From positions 1-64,000 of the forward strand of contig JAPPNA010000162.1 in assembly GCA_028873925.1 (NCBI GenBank): a stretch of 64,000 nucleotides of DNA, written 5' to 3'. A program made the translations under genes and the position numbers. The stretch comes from Bacteroidota bacterium. Its GTDB lineage: Bacteria; Bacteroidota; Rhodothermia; Rhodothermales; Bin80. This document shows, one piece after another, positions 1 through 9,893 of the stretch (position 1 is the first letter of the stretch; each line of letters starts with the position of its first letter). The notes under the pieces were generated by a model. The model saw nothing but the letters and a program-made list of their open reading frames with translations, was not told the DNA's origin and did no database searches.

Positions 1-116
1 GACACCAGATCCACCTCAAAAGGTTTTACTAGGCCATAACTTGGGGTAAGGGCAGTCCTTGGCTGGCACAGCTGTTCCAGGTCCTTGACACACCGGTATC
101 CAATCGTGCGGCCACA

Positions 117-2183
117 TTGGATGAGGACTTGGACAGGTTCCCGTACATCAACGGCAGACTGTTTCAAGGGTCACTGAGCATTCCGTCCTTTGACTCGGCC
201 ATGCGAAGTGCACTCCTGGATGCGTGCCTGTTTGACTGGTCCAATATCTCACCTGCTATCTTCGGCGCACTGTTCCAGTCGGTCATGAATCCGGCAGAGC
301 GTCGTGCGCAGGGCGCACACTATACAACCGAGAAGAACATCCTGAAGGTGATTGAGCCGCTCTTCATGGATGACCTGCGGGCTGAATTTGCTCGACTCAA
401 AAAGCGCAGAGATACGCGCCGAACGGCGGATCTGAGGAGATTTCAGGAGAAACTGGGGCAGATGCGATTCTTCGATCCGGCCTGCGGCTGCGGCAACTTC
501 CTCATCATCGCGTATCGGGAGCTGCGTCTGCTTGAGATCGATGTGTTGAAGCAGATTTATCCGAAAGAAGGCCGACAGATGGAGGCTTACGCGTCCGATC
601 TGTCACGAGTTAATGTGGACCAGTTTTTTGGCATTGAGCTCAGCGAATTCCCGGCCCGCATTGCTGAGACCGCCCTTTGGATGATGGATCACATCATGAA
701 TAACCGACTCAGTCTTGAATTTGGTCAGACCTATGTGCGCATTCCGTTGGACGCGTCACCGCACATAGTTCACGGGGATGCATTGGAAAAGGCATGGGCC
801 GACGTTCTGCCACCGGAGGAATGCTCATTCGTCTTCGGCAATCCACCATTTGTGGGCGCTAAGTTCCAATCGCCGGATCAGCGTGCAAAAGTGCGCCGCA
901 TTGCTGCACTTGACAGGACCGGCGGCACCCTTGATTATGTGGCCGCGTGGTTCGTCAGGGCAGGAGAGTTTATTCGCTCGGGTCCAGGCCGGATTGGATT
1001 TGTCGCGACCAATTCAATCACGCAGGGCGAGCAGGTGGGACAACTCTGGCCGATCCTCCTGAATCGCTGCGGATTGGAAATTGCATTCGCTCATCGCACG
1101 TTTGCCTGGGGATCAGACGCGCGCGGCAAGGCGCATGTGCATGTGGTCATAATTGGTCTTGATCTTCGCGCCCGTTCGCGCCCGAAAAAGCGACTCTTCA
1201 GTTACCCTGACATAAATGGTGAGCCGCATGAGAGCCAACATGCGATGCTCTCGCCTTACCTGCTTGATGCGAGCGGGTTCGCTGATCCGAACCTAACGGT
1301 ACGGTTTGAGAGCAGTCCTATCAATGGCATGAAGAAGCTGATCACGGGAACTCAGCCTCTTGAGAACGGCAACATCACTTTCTCAAGTAAAGCGAAATCC
1401 TCGTTTCTGGCTCGGGAACCAGGGGCTGAACCGTATTTCAGGCCCTTTCCAGGATCACGCGAATTCATTCGGCGGCAAGACCGATGGATCCTGCATACGG
1501 CGGACATCCCGCCACAGAAACTGCGCGAATTGCCCATGGTTCGTGAAAGGCTACGTGCCGTCCGCATGTTCCGGGCGAAGAGTAAGCGGATTGCAACACT
1601 ACGGCTCGCCGACTTTCCCCGATCCTATGGCGTAACCGTCGTGCCGGAAACACCGTTCCTGATCATCCCTCAAGTAAGTTCCGAACGCCGCGAGTATGTG
1701 CCCATCGGATGGCTTGAGCCCCCGACCATCCCCAGCGAGAAGCTCCGAATCCTCCCCGATGCGACTCTTGGCGAGTTCGCACTCCTCACATCCGCCATGC
1801 ACATGGCTTGGATGAGAGTTGTAACCGGACGGTTAGAGAGCCGATACATGTACTCCGTTGGCGTAGTCTATAACACCTTCCCGCCACCGCCTGGATTCCT
1901 GGATGGGGACCAATCCGCCATTTTGGACTCGCCGGCGAAAGCCGTGTTGGATGCTCGCGCTGCCTTTCCAGATGTGGCGCTCGCGGATCTATACGACCCG
2001 GACATTATGCCACCATCCCTTAGGAGCGCTCATCAATATCTGGACCGAGCGGTTGACCGGCTGTACAGGAAGCAAGGATTCTCATCAGAGCGGGAGCGTG
2101 TGGAGCTCCTCTTTACGCTGTACGAACACCAGCAGACACCGCTGCTGGAGCGAGTACCGGGCAGGACTCGCCGAAAACGATGA
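117..2183 (+). CDS. MmeI-like DNA methyltransferase, N-terminally truncated
   Basis: Probable adenine-specific DNA methyltransferase of the MmeI/type IIG family, which methylates and, when complete, also cuts DNA. The 688 residues begin in the family's helical spacer (YINGRLF, then AHYTTEKNI), continue with SAM motif I (FDPACGCGNF, about residues 119-128) and catalytic NPPF (242-245), and end in the target recognition and C-terminal parts. The nuclease domain expected in front is missing. The only start in frame is TTG at 117, yet codons 33-116 also read like the family (LFQVLDTP and following residues) back to a TAG at 30-32. I therefore infer a longer gene cut by a nonsense mutation, or a fragment. 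Product or activity of the remaining part is uncertain; the family assignment is firm from the motifs. Confidence 0.8.
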   Translation: MDEDLDRFPYINGRLFQGSLSIPSFDSAMRSALLDACLFDWSNISPAIFGALFQSVMNPAERRAQGAHYTTEKNILKVIEPLFMDDLRAEFARLKKRRDTRRTADLRRFQEKLGQMRFFDPACGCGNFLIIAYRELRLLEIDVLKQIYPKEGRQMEAYASDLSRVNVDQFFGIELSEFPARIAETALWMMDHIMNNRLSLEFGQTYVRIPLDASPHIVHGDALEKAWADVLPPEECSFVFGNPPFVGAKFQSPDQRAKVRRIAALDRTGGTLDYVAAWFVRAGEFIRSGPGRIGFVATNSITQGEQVGQLWPILLNRCGLEIAFAHRTFAWGSDARGKAHVHVVIIGLDLRARSRPKKRLFSYPDINGEPHESQHAMLSPYLLDASGFADPNLTVRFESSPINGMKKLITGTQPLENGNITFSSKAKSSFLAREPGAEPYFRPFPGSREFIRRQDRWILHTADIPPQKLRELPMVRERLRAVRMFRAKSKRIATLRLADFPRSYGVTVVPETPFLIIPQVSSERREYVPIGWLEPPTIPSEKLRILPDATLGEFALLTSAMHMAWMRVVTGRLESRYMYSVGVVYNTFPPPPGFLDGDQSAILDSPAKAVLDARAAFPDVALADLYDPDIMPPSLRSAHQYLDRAVDRLYRKQGFSSERERVELLFTLYEHQQTPLLERVPGRTRRKR

Positions 2184-2426
2184 GTAGTACTGCCCCGACG
2201 CATGATAACTTCACCCATTCTTTGAATACCGATTCTCCAAACAGCCTGTGAATAAAGCCCAGTAACTGACGCAGGCATCTTGCTATTCGTCCAGGAGATC
2301 GGCCCATTCGTGCTCAAGGACACACCGGTTCGCATGCGGAGCTGCCGGAAGCCCGCCGATTGCCCTGGCTGTCTCCAGCGCTATCGGATAGCGCACGGCA
2401 TGCAATCTTGAGAATTACCAATCAAA

Positions 2427-2822
2427 TCACGGTTGGGCTTTCTCCTCGGTGATCTGGATCAGGTTGCCGCAGGTATCGTCAAAGACTGCGATTACGGCAG
2501 GCCCGACATCGGTCGGCGGCTTCACGAATCGCACCCCTTTGGCCACGAGACGCTCATGCTCGGCTTCAACATCGTCGACCGCGAAGGAGGTATAGGGTAT
2601 CCCGTCCGCTACGAGCGCCTTCCTGAATGGACCGACAGCGGGGTGTGCAGCAGGCTCAAGCAATAACTCGGTCCCGTCTGGAGCCTCCTCGGATACCACG
2701 GTGATCCACGCGTATTCTCCCAGAGAGATGTTGTGCTTGAGTTGAAAGCCAAGCGTTTCCGTGTAGAATCGAAGTGCCTGCTGCTGGTCATCCACGCAGA
2801 CGCTGGTCAGATTGATTCTCAT
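2427..2822 (-). CDS. VOC (glyoxalase/bleomycin resistance) family protein
   Basis: A 131-residue single vicinal-oxygen-chelate fold protein. It opens with the family pattern in which a beta strand (INLTSVCVDD) is followed by a helix QQALRFYTETLGF, and ends with DTCGNLIQI, the usual metal-site strand of this family. Members are metal-dependent lyases, dioxygenases or drug-binding proteins; the substrate cannot be read from the sequence. It stands alone between the methyltransferase fragment and a 760-base gap. The ATG at 2822 is the only sensible start because the first beta strand begins right after it. Codon use and composition look like the neighbouring core genes. Confidence 0.85.
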   Translation of the reverse strand: MRINLTSVCVDDQQQALRFYTETLGFQLKHNISLGEYAWITVVSEEAPDGTELLLEPAAHPAVGPFRKALVADGIPYTSFAVDDVEAEHERLVAKGVRFVKPPTDVGPAVIAVFDDTCGNLIQITEEKAQP

Positions 2823-3584
2823 GTGCTGATGTGTTCACCCGTTGATGGCCCTCTTCCATTCAGATCGGCCACCGATCCGTGATTGCCTTCACCGGGGGGG
2901 CCATATGCCATTCCAAGTCTTACCTTCCCGCACACCGAATGATCCGGTGGCTTCTGAAATCTCCAGATGAGGCGAGATCATCTGCTGCGAAAAACCAATG
3001 CCGTGTTTCATAAAATGGCATGCGCTATGCCGGCAGATTCATTAATTCCGTCGGCAAGGGCGCAGCTGAATTCCTTATGTCGCAGGATTGGGAGCACGGA
3101 CTTGTCCATCAATTCCTGCGGATATATTGGCGTCGTCAAGCGGCCCGCACACCTGTGCATCGCGGAACAACGATGTCAACCGGCCACAGACGAAAGATTC
3201 CGGGCGCACGCAAAAGACTCCATGCCCGATCGTACCGGGTGGATCACCATGCACCTCCAATCGGACTGGTCACATGAGTTAACCGGCAGGCTGCCCCGGC
3301 AGTATCTTGGACCATCCTAATGCCCTGTCACAATTCAAGTATTTTATTAAGTATACCTCATAAATTCCTGCCATCATTACGCTTTGTCCGCACATCATGG
3401 TGAGTAACACTCAAGTTGACCCGATCGCATAGTGGTCATTTAAATCCCCGGCGGGTCGGCCCCGGGCGGCCTCTTCAGATGCCGCGGATTGGCCTGTGAT
3501 AGGGCACCAACAACGAGTCCTGCCCGCTGCGGTATGGAGCGGACAGGACATAACTCCGCCCCAGGCCTTCCGCAAGGGGCCCAT
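2823..3584. other. Intergenic gap without recognisable gene
   Basis: About 760 bases between the VOC gene and the 3' end of ppc. Short open frames exist on both strands (for example 2967-3320 plus), but none resembles a known protein, and their residue composition (many Arg, Pro, Ser, Cys) is that of chance frames. Near 3545-3570 there is a GC-rich imperfect inverted sequence (GGGGC/GCCCC arms) just past the ppc stop that might act as its terminator, without a clear T run. Confidence 0.5.
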
Positions 3585-6332
3585 TCACCCGGTGCTCTGC
3601 ATCGCCGCTGCAATGCCGTTGACACTCAGCAGCAGCGCGTGCGTGAGTCGTTTGCGGTCGTCGTCAGACCCGTTGCGGCTGCGTCGCATGAGCTCAATCT
3701 GTACCAGATTCAGAACATCCGTATAGGGATTGCGCAGGGCAATCGACTTAGCTATGACCGGCGAGTTGTCAAGGATTTCCTGCTGACCGGTAATCTGCAG
3801 AATCGCGCCTCTGGCCCGGTCAAAATCCGCCGCAATGAGCGCGTGCATCGCCTGACCATCCTCAGCGTCCGCTGACAAAGCCGCATAGCGCTCCGCCATT
3901 TCCAGACGGGCGCGGCCCATTTCGCGCTGTGCGCTGTTGACGACCGCCCGAAAAAATGGCCACTGACGGTACATCCGCTTCAGATCTTCACCACGCTCTT
4001 CCAACAGAGCCTCCAAACCGGCACCGGCCCCATACCAGCCGGGCACAAGGTAGCGGGCCTGGGTCCAGGCGAATACCCAGGGGATGGCCCGCAAATCTTC
4101 AAACGCTACCTCCTGCGCCGACGAACGGGACACCGGACGGGAGGCAATCGGCAGCTGGCTGATCTGCTCAATCGGGGTGACCGATATATACCAGGGCCAC
4201 AACACCGGATGCTGCACCAGTGACCGATAGGCCGCCATCGAAGTCTCGGCTATCTCACCGACCCGTGAAAAATCGACATCATCCTGCTGCCCGACCAAGG
4301 GGGCAATCAGCATGGCCCGCGTGATCTGCTCCAAATGCCGGTGCGCTATCGCCGGCAGAGCATATCGGAACGAAATCACCTCTCCCTGTTCCGTGAAGCG
4401 GATGCGCCCGTTATGGGTTTCAGCCGGCATCGCCAGGATGGCCTGACCGGCACGCCCGCCGCCCCGACCGACCGTACCCCCGCGGCCGTGAAAAAAACGC
4501 AACTCAACCCCGTGCTCCCGGCAGATGCGGGCAATGCTTCCCTGTGCCTCATGCAAAGCCCAATTCGCCATCCAGTACCCGCCATCCTTGTTGCTGTCGG
4601 AATATCCCAGCATGATTTCCTGGAGCCCCTGGCGGCAGTCAAGATGCCTGCGGTAGGTGGGGTGTACGAACAGGTCCCGGAGCAGGGTATCGGCGCGATG
4701 CAGGTCTTCCACCGTCTCAAACAGCGGCACCACATCCAGTGGCGATCTAACCTCGCCATCAACCAACTGCCAGATCCCGGACTCTTTGGCCAACAGGAGT
4801 ACCTCCAGAATGTGGCTGGTTTCATGGGTCATGCTGACCACATAGCTGCCCAAGGCCGCAGGAACAGTACGAACGATTTCCCGAATCACGTCAAAGGTAT
4901 CCATGACCTCCTGCACTGGTGGAGGTAGTGCAGCACCACGAGGCATCAGCGGACGCGGATTCCCCAGCTCACGCGTAAGAATCCCGGTCCTGTCCGACTC
5001 CGAAAGCCGCTGGTAGTCTTCACACACATCCGCCATCCGCAGCAGGGTGGCCACAGCTTCCCCGTGCCGCTGGCTGTGCTGACGTATGTCCAGAGCAGCC
5101 ATATGGAACCCGAAAATCCGGGCCTGCGTGATCATCCGACCCAAGTACCCGTGGTTGACCAGATGCCCGTGGCCCATCTGCGTCAGCGCTTCACCGACCA
5201 GCGTCAGATCCGCCAGGTACCGCTCTATGTTGTACGCCTGGCTGTTCATGTCGCGGGCCCGCTTTATACGCTGCATCATAAAGCTGATCTTGCTGCGGAA
5301 GGGCTCGCGAACAAACTGTCGTTCTTCATGATCGGACAGTGTTAGTGTGCGGGCATCTTCCGCAATTGAAGCAATCAGGCGCTCAGGGATTTTGGCAAGG
5401 TGCCCGGACACACTCAAATCACGCCGCAGGACGCGCAGGTCCTCCAGATAGCGGCTCAATACCGCCCGACGCTGCATGGCCAGTGTTGCCCGGGTGACCT
5501 CGGCGGTCACATTGGGATTGCCATCCCGGTCGCCGCCGATCCAAGAGCGGAAACGCGCAAAGATCGGCACCTGGATTTCGGCACCGTAATGCCTAACAAC
5601 AGCCCGCTCCACATCCCGGTGGATTTGAGGCAAGGTGGTCCAGATGGCATTACGGAGATAGTAAAGTCCGTTATAGACTTCGTCGGATACGGTGGGCTTG
5701 CTGGCCCGGATATTGTCTGAGGCAACCAGTAGCGCAATCTGGTTGTGGATCCGGCGAATGGTGGCCTCTCTTCTCTCCGGTGTCAGGTCCTGTCGCAGCA
5801 ATTCCAGCAGATCAGCCAGATCCTGCTGTTTGTAGAGAATGGTCCGCCGGCGTGCCTCAGTGGGGTGCGCCGTCAGGGTCGGCTGAATATCCAGCCGCCC
5901 AACTGTCGCCAGGGTCTGCTCCAGCGTGCAGCCCGCTGCATGCAACATCCCGATAGCTTCATCAATGGATTCCTGACGGGGCGTATCGGGAGACTGGCGG
6001 GCCCGATTGCGATTGATTCGGATGATTTCCAGCTGCTCGCACAGATTGGCGAGATAGAAGAAGGTGGTAAACGCGCGCAGCACCCATTCAATGTCGTCCA
6101 GTTTCAGGCTGGCAATCCGATCGGCCGCCTGCTGCCGCAACTCCGGCGCGTTCTCGAGGATGGCCCGTTTTGTCAGCAGGCGAAGTTCCTCAATGAGACT
6201 GAGCACCCCGTCACCAGCCTGCTCACGGATGACCTGCCCCAGCAGTCCGCCCGTCAGGTTTATATGCTCACTCAGCGGCACCGAAATCCCGGTCCCTTCA
6301 GCCTCCACATCGATCCCTTTCCAGTAATTCAT
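3585..6332 (-). CDS. ppc: Phosphoenolpyruvate carboxylase
   Basis: Carboxylates PEP with bicarbonate to oxaloacetate, refilling the TCA cycle in the cytoplasm. At 915 residues it is full length for the bacterial enzyme. Visible signatures are [10 protein letters not shown] with the catalytic histidine at about 156, [11 protein letters not shown] near 275, the [12 protein letters not shown] lysine motif near 580, the [13 protein letters not shown] loop near 610, and the expected C-terminal pattern [11 protein letters not shown], where most family members end in RNTG. The Q-S in place of R-N at the very end is a small departure from consensus. It is monocistronic and divergent from the HU gene across a 190-base gap that should hold both promoters. 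Confidence 0.98.
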   Translation of the reverse strand: MNYWKGIDVEAEGTGISVPLSEHINLTGGLLGQVIREQAGDGVLSLIEELRLLTKRAILENAPELRQQAADRIASLKLDDIEWVLRAFTTFFYLANLCEQLEIIRINRNRARQSPDTPRQESIDEAIGMLHAAGCTLEQTLATVGRLDIQPTLTAHPTEARRRTILYKQQDLADLLELLRQDLTPERREATIRRIHNQIALLVASDNIRASKPTVSDEVYNGLYYLRNAIWTTLPQIHRDVERAVVRHYGAEIQVPIFARFRSWIGGDRDGNPNVTAEVTRATLAMQRRAVLSRYLEDLRVLRRDLSVSGHLAKIPERLIASIAEDARTLTLSDHEERQFVREPFRSKISFMMQRIKRARDMNSQAYNIERYLADLTLVGEALTQMGHGHLVNHGYLGRMITQARIFGFHMAALDIRQHSQRHGEAVATLLRMADVCEDYQRLSESDRTGILTRELGNPRPLMPRGAALPPPVQEVMDTFDVIREIVRTVPAALGSYVVSMTHETSHILEVLLLAKESGIWQLVDGEVRSPLDVVPLFETVEDLHRADTLLRDLFVHPTYRRHLDCRQGLQEIMLGYSDSNKDGGYWMANWALHEAQGSIARICREHGVELRFFHGRGGTVGRGGGRAGQAILAMPAETHNGRIRFTEQGEVISFRYALPAIAHRHLEQITRAMLIAPLVGQQDDVDFSRVGEIAETSMAAYRSLVQHPVLWPWYISVTPIEQISQLPIASRPVSRSSAQEVAFEDLRAIPWVFAWTQARYLVPGWYGAGAGLEALLEERGEDLKRMYRQWPFFRAVVNSAQREMGRARLEMAERYAALSADAEDGQAMHALIAADFDRARGAILQITGQQEILDNSPVIAKSIALRNPYTDVLNLVQIELMRRSRNGSDDDRKRLTHALLLSVNGIAAAMQSTG

Positions 6333-6521
6333 CTAAAGGCCCTGCAGTCACATCCAAATTAGCGCATCCGGCAGGCGCGCATGATTCAGATGTCGATTAT
6401 TCAACGTTCCTTCTAATTCGGGTCTGATGCAGTTCCGCCTGCAGATAGCCGTTCCGCCGGGCCACAGTCGGCACAAACCTGAGGCTGCGGGGTCTAATCG
6501 GCAAACAGATTGCTCATTGCC

Positions 6522-6809
6522 GTGACCAAAGCCGATCTGCTGGATCAGATAGCCGCCGGAACCGGATTGACAAAGATTGAAGTTTCGGCCGTGATCGAAG
6601 GATTCATGTTGCTGGTGGCCAAAGCCCTGGAAAACGGCGAATCCGTCGACCTGCGCGGATTCGGCTCATTCAAGGTGCGCAAGCGCGCTGCACGCAAATC
6701 CCGCAACCCCTCAACCAACGAGGAGATCCATTTGGGCCCGCGACATGTACCGATCTTCAAGCCCTCACGGGATCTGCGGGATTCGGTCAACAACTCGCTG
6801 TCTGCATGA
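6522..6809 (+). CDS. HU/IHF family DNA-binding protein
   Basis: Small nucleoid protein that bends DNA as a dimer. The sequence TKADLLDQIA, the conserved core LRGFGSFKVRKR, RNPSTNEEI in the DNA-wrapping arm and FKPSRDLRD near the end are diagnostic. I place the start at the GTG at 6522, giving 95 residues beginning M-TKADLL, the usual family start; a TTG at 6510 or a rare ATT at 6516 (which would give M-AVTKADLL) are alternatives, and no Shine-Dalgarno sequence decides. Its stop overlaps the ATG of the next gene by four bases (ATGA), so it heads a chain running through the molybdate transporter genes. Confidence 0.93.
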   Translation: MTKADLLDQIAAGTGLTKIEVSAVIEGFMLLVAKALENGESVDLRGFGSFKVRKRAARKSRNPSTNEEIHLGPRHVPIFKPSRDLRDSVNNSLSA

Positions 6810-7801
6810 GCCCGCTGACCTGTACCGAATGCGGTGGGCGCGTGGATCCCGATCAGACGCAATGTGACCTGTGTGGATGGAGTGTAAATGTAACGCCCCG
6901 TCAGGCCGCCCGGGCTGAAGCGCTGGTCGCGGCACCGGGTCCGTTCTGTAACGACTGCGGCGGGGGTAATCCCGCCGGTGCACGGTTCTGCTCCCACTGC
7001 GGCAAGGCACTGCAGGTGTTTCCCCCACCGGCCGCGCGACCTCGGAAGCCTGCAGATAGGCGCAATGCATCCGTAGCCGCCGGTACAGGACGGCAGGTTG
7101 CGCTGATATTCGGACTCGCCGCCCTGCTGATCGTGGCTCTGTTCATGATTACCGCGATCAGTAAGCAGACGCACCGCCCGGACCTTGCCCTTGCCGCACC
7201 GCCGCAGGCATCGCCGGCGGTAGCGCGTGCCCCGCTGAGTGCCGGTCTGAGCCAGCAGGTGGCGGCGCTGGATAATGCTATCGCTGAAGATACCAGCCTC
7301 GCCTTGGAACGCGAAAAAGTCTTTGTGCTGGCCCAGGGAGGACGGACTGACCTCGCTGCGGAAGCACAGCAGAATATCGCCCGGCGTTCCGGTGAAGCAG
7401 AAGACTGGCGCATGGCTGGCAACCTTTACTTTGACTGGATGATAGTTGAAGAAGATCCGTCCGAACGGAGCCGGGCGGCCGGTCTGGCCGTGACCGCCTA
7501 TCAGGCGGTACTGACGCGGAATCCCGACAACCACGATGTGCGCACCGATATGGCTACCGCATACCTCAGTACCGGCAATCCAATGCTGGGTGTCACCGCC
7601 ATCAAGCAGGTGCTAGAGGCCGAACCGGATCATCTCAATGCTAACTTCAATTACGGGCTCATGCTCGCCCGTATCAATCGGACCGATCAGGCTCTTGAAC
7701 AGCTGACGCGCGTGCTGGAACTGTCTCCGGACACCGCATCCACCCATAACCGGCGCGCGCAGGCGCTGATGGCCTCAATCAGGGGACAAGCTGGCTCCTG
7801 A
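6806..7801 (+). CDS. Zinc-ribbon, transmembrane, TPR-repeat protein
   Basis: A 331-residue membrane-anchored protein of unknown specific role. Two zinc ribbons sit at the N terminus: CTECGG with CDLCG (residues 5-25), then CNDCGG with CSHCG (about 50-70). A single hydrophobic helix follows (about 97-118, LIFGLAALLIVALFMI), then an alpha-helical region with at least two TPR-like units (around residues 225-320, such as AYQAVLTRNPDNHDVR and LEQLTRVLELSPDTAS). The layout suggests cytoplasmic ribbons and a TPR scaffold on the other side of the membrane. Four-base overlap upstream with HU and one-base overlap downstream with modA indicate translational coupling; a functional tie to molybdate uptake is inference only. 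Confidence 0.75.
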   Translation: MSPLTCTECGGRVDPDQTQCDLCGWSVNVTPRQAARAEALVAAPGPFCNDCGGGNPAGARFCSHCGKALQVFPPPAARPRKPADRRNASVAAGTGRQVALIFGLAALLIVALFMITAISKQTHRPDLALAAPPQASPAVARAPLSAGLSQQVAALDNAIAEDTSLALEREKVFVLAQGGRTDLAAEAQQNIARRSGEAEDWRMAGNLYFDWMIVEEDPSERSRAAGLAVTAYQAVLTRNPDNHDVRTDMATAYLSTGNPMLGVTAIKQVLEAEPDHLNANFNYGLMLARINRTDQALEQLTRVLELSPDTASTHNRRAQALMASIRGQAGS

Positions 7802-8532
7802 TGCGTGCCGCACTCATTGCCGGGGTGCTGCTGGCAGGATGCAGCAGCAACGATACGCAGGACCTGGTGGTGTTCGCAGCCGCTTCACTTACCGATGCTC
7901 TGGAAGCGGTGGCGGACAGGTTTGAAGAATCCCACCCCGGTACACAGGTGCACATCAGCGTAGGCCCCAGCTCACTGCTGGCCCGGCAGATTCAGCATGG
8001 TGCCCCGGCCGATGTATTCATCGCCGCCAACCCGGACTGGACCGACCTGCTGACCGACAATGGGCTGGCCGTGTCCAGAGGCGACTTTGTGCTCACCAAC
8101 AGATTGGTGGCCGTAGCACGCTCCGGTGCCAAACCGCTCAGCTCACTGGAGGACCTCGTTGGATACGGCCGCATAGCGGTGGCCGATCCCACACATGTTC
8201 CGGCCGGCGTGTATGCCCGTCAGTCCCTGACCTGTGCCGGTCTGTGGGACCCGCTGGCCGCGCAGATTATTCCGACACTTGATGTACGAGCTGCTGCGGT
8301 GGCTGTCACCAGCGGCGCAGCCGACCTGGCCATTATCTACGCGACCGATGTGATGCTGACACCGCAACTCTCCGTGCTGCTCGCGTGGCCTCAGATCTGC
8401 GCGCCGGACATTGCCTATGCCGCATCCGTGGTCAGTCAACGGCCGACAACTGAAACGGCCGAATCCTTTGTAACCTTTGCAGCAGGTCCGATTACAGATT
8501 CCCTCTGGGCGCAATTCGGGTTCAGCCGATGA
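7801..8532 (+). CDS. modA: Molybdate ABC transporter, substrate-binding lipoprotein ModA
   Basis: Periplasmic receptor for molybdate or tungstate. The 243-residue protein has a short lipoprotein signal with lipobox LLAGC (Cys at about 14), then the ModA opening VVFAAASLTDALEAVADRFE, the oxyanion-binding GPSSLLARQI, the GAPADVFIAA segment and SGAADLAIIYATD near 180. Length and motifs fit the family well. It is followed by modB with a four-base overlap. No modC ATPase gene is next to it, which is unusual because modABC normally form one operon. Confidence 0.93.
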   Translation: MRAALIAGVLLAGCSSNDTQDLVVFAAASLTDALEAVADRFEESHPGTQVHISVGPSSLLARQIQHGAPADVFIAANPDWTDLLTDNGLAVSRGDFVLTNRLVAVARSGAKPLSSLEDLVGYGRIAVADPTHVPAGVYARQSLTCAGLWDPLAAQIIPTLDVRAAAVAVTSGAADLAIIYATDVMLTPQLSVLLAWPQICAPDIAYAASVVSQRPTTETAESFVTFAAGPITDSLWAQFGFSR

Positions 8533-9197
8533 TGCTCACGCCGGACGAATGGAGCATTCTGGGGTTATCCGTACGCGTAGCACTGCTGGCCGTAGCCCTG
8601 ATCGTGGTTCCGGGCGCGGCTACGGCATGGTACCTTTCGCGCCGCCATACACATACGGCCTTTATAGTGGAGAATCTGGTTCAGCTGCCGCTGGTGCTGC
8701 CGCCGGTCGTTACCGGACTGGCACTGCTGGTGGTATTGGGACCGGAAGGGCCCGTGGGACACCTGCTCGGTCTGCAGATTGCCTTTACCGGGTGGGCCGC
8801 CGCGGGTGCCGCTGGCATCATGGCCTTTCCGCTGCTGGTACAAACCTTTAGAGTTGCCTTTGAACAAATTGATCCACAATGGGAAGAGGCGGTACTGGTA
8901 TTCGGCGGCGGGCGCTGGGATGCATTCCGGCTGGTAACAGTGCCGATTGCCGCAAAAGGGGTCTTGGCTGGTATCGTCCTGGGATTTGCGCGCGCCATTG
9001 GTGAATTTGGAGCGACCATGATATTTGCCGGAAATCTGCCGGGACGCACGCAGACGATTCCGCTGGCCGTATTTTCAAGGTTGGGCCAGATCGGCGGAGA
9101 GGTCTATCTGATCCGGCTGGTACTCATCGCGGTGCTGCTGTCTGCGCTGAGTCTCACGGCGCATGCCGTCCTGACCCGGCGACTGCACCGAAACTGA
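8529..9197 (+). CDS. modB: Molybdate ABC transporter, permease ModB
   Basis: Inner-membrane channel subunit for molybdate import. The 222 residues form five to six hydrophobic helices and carry the ABC importer coupling loop (ARAIGEFGATMIFAGN, about 157-172), whose GEFGA core is typical of ModB/CysT permeases. PLVLPPVVTGLALL near residue 55 is another ModB hallmark. ATG overlaps the modA stop (ATGA). The partner ATPase is not encoded here; the next gene is unrelated. Confidence 0.93.
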   Translation: MMLTPDEWSILGLSVRVALLAVALIVVPGAATAWYLSRRHTHTAFIVENLVQLPLVLPPVVTGLALLVVLGPEGPVGHLLGLQIAFTGWAAAGAAGIMAFPLLVQTFRVAFEQIDPQWEEAVLVFGGGRWDAFRLVTVPIAAKGVLAGIVLGFARAIGEFGATMIFAGNLPGRTQTIPLAVFSRLGQIGGEVYLIRLVLIAVLLSALSLTAHAVLTRRLHRN

Positions 9198-9220
9198 ATC
9201 TTTTGAAACACAATCAACAC

Positions 9221-9874
9221 ATGAAAAAACTGCTGACTGAATCGGACCAGACACTCATCAAGGAAGCCGTGGCGGCGGCGGAGCAGCGTACCTCCGGCGA
9301 AATCGTACCCTATATCGTGCCGCGCAGCGGAGACTATGAGGTTGCGCTCTGGCGCGGAGCGGGAATCTGTACGCTGATCGCCAGCACCGTAGTGTTACTG
9401 GTATGGCGATTTTACGGGTGGGATGTCCCTATCTGGGTACAGGGTGTCACTCCGGTACTGGTATTGATGTCTGCCGGTGTACTGGGAGCAATCATCGTGC
9501 GTGTGATTCCGGCACTCCACCGATGGCTCGCCGGCAGCGAGCGACTCGATCGCACCGTGAACCGGCGTGCGGTGGCAGCTTTTATGGAAAAAGAGATCTT
9601 CCTGACAAAAGAACGCACCGGGATTCTGCTGTTTGTGTCCGTGTTTGAGCATCGGATTCAGGTGATCGGTGACAGTGGCATTAATGCTCAGGTTATGCAG
9701 GAGGACTGGGCGGATGTGGTGCGGGCCGTTCGTGAGGGAGTCAGCAAGGGCAACCTGGCGGAAGGCCTAATCGCCGGCATCGACATCTGCGGCACACTAC
9801 TGGAGCTTAGCGGGCTGAATATTCGCCCGGATGACGAGAATGAGCTGCCGGACGATGTGAGCTTCGGCACATAG
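9221..9874 (+). CDS. TPM-domain membrane protein
   Basis: A 217-residue protein with an N-terminal part of the TPM (TLP18.3/Psb32/MOLO-1) domain, AAEQRTSGEIVPYIV, two transmembrane helices (about 50-70 and 80-102), then the second part of the domain with ERTGILLFVSVFEHRIQVIGD and WADVVRAVREGVSKGN. TPM proteins have been linked to membrane or photosystem repair and weak phosphatase activity, but no specific reaction can be assigned. I prefer ATG 9221 (MKKLLTESD) over the TTG six codons upstream. It lies 23 bases behind modB and probably belongs to the same transcript. Confidence 0.8.
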   Translation: MKKLLTESDQTLIKEAVAAAEQRTSGEIVPYIVPRSGDYEVALWRGAGICTLIASTVVLLVWRFYGWDVPIWVQGVTPVLVLMSAGVLGAIIVRVIPALHRWLAGSERLDRTVNRRAVAAFMEKEIFLTKERTGILLFVSVFEHRIQVIGDSGINAQVMQEDWADVVRAVREGVSKGNLAEGLIAGIDICGTLLELSGLNIRPDDENELPDDVSFGT

Positions 9875-9893
9875 TCCATTTGACCAGGCCGGT

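Noticed and set aside
2967-3320. 117-codon plus frame in the gap after the VOC gene
   Set aside because: No family resemblance, chance-like residue composition and competing frames over the same bases.
6545-7534. Long minus-strand open frame of 329 codons
   Set aside because: Antisense to the HU and zinc-ribbon/TPR genes, whose motifs are clear. Its residues are rich in Arg, Gly and Cys without any domain.
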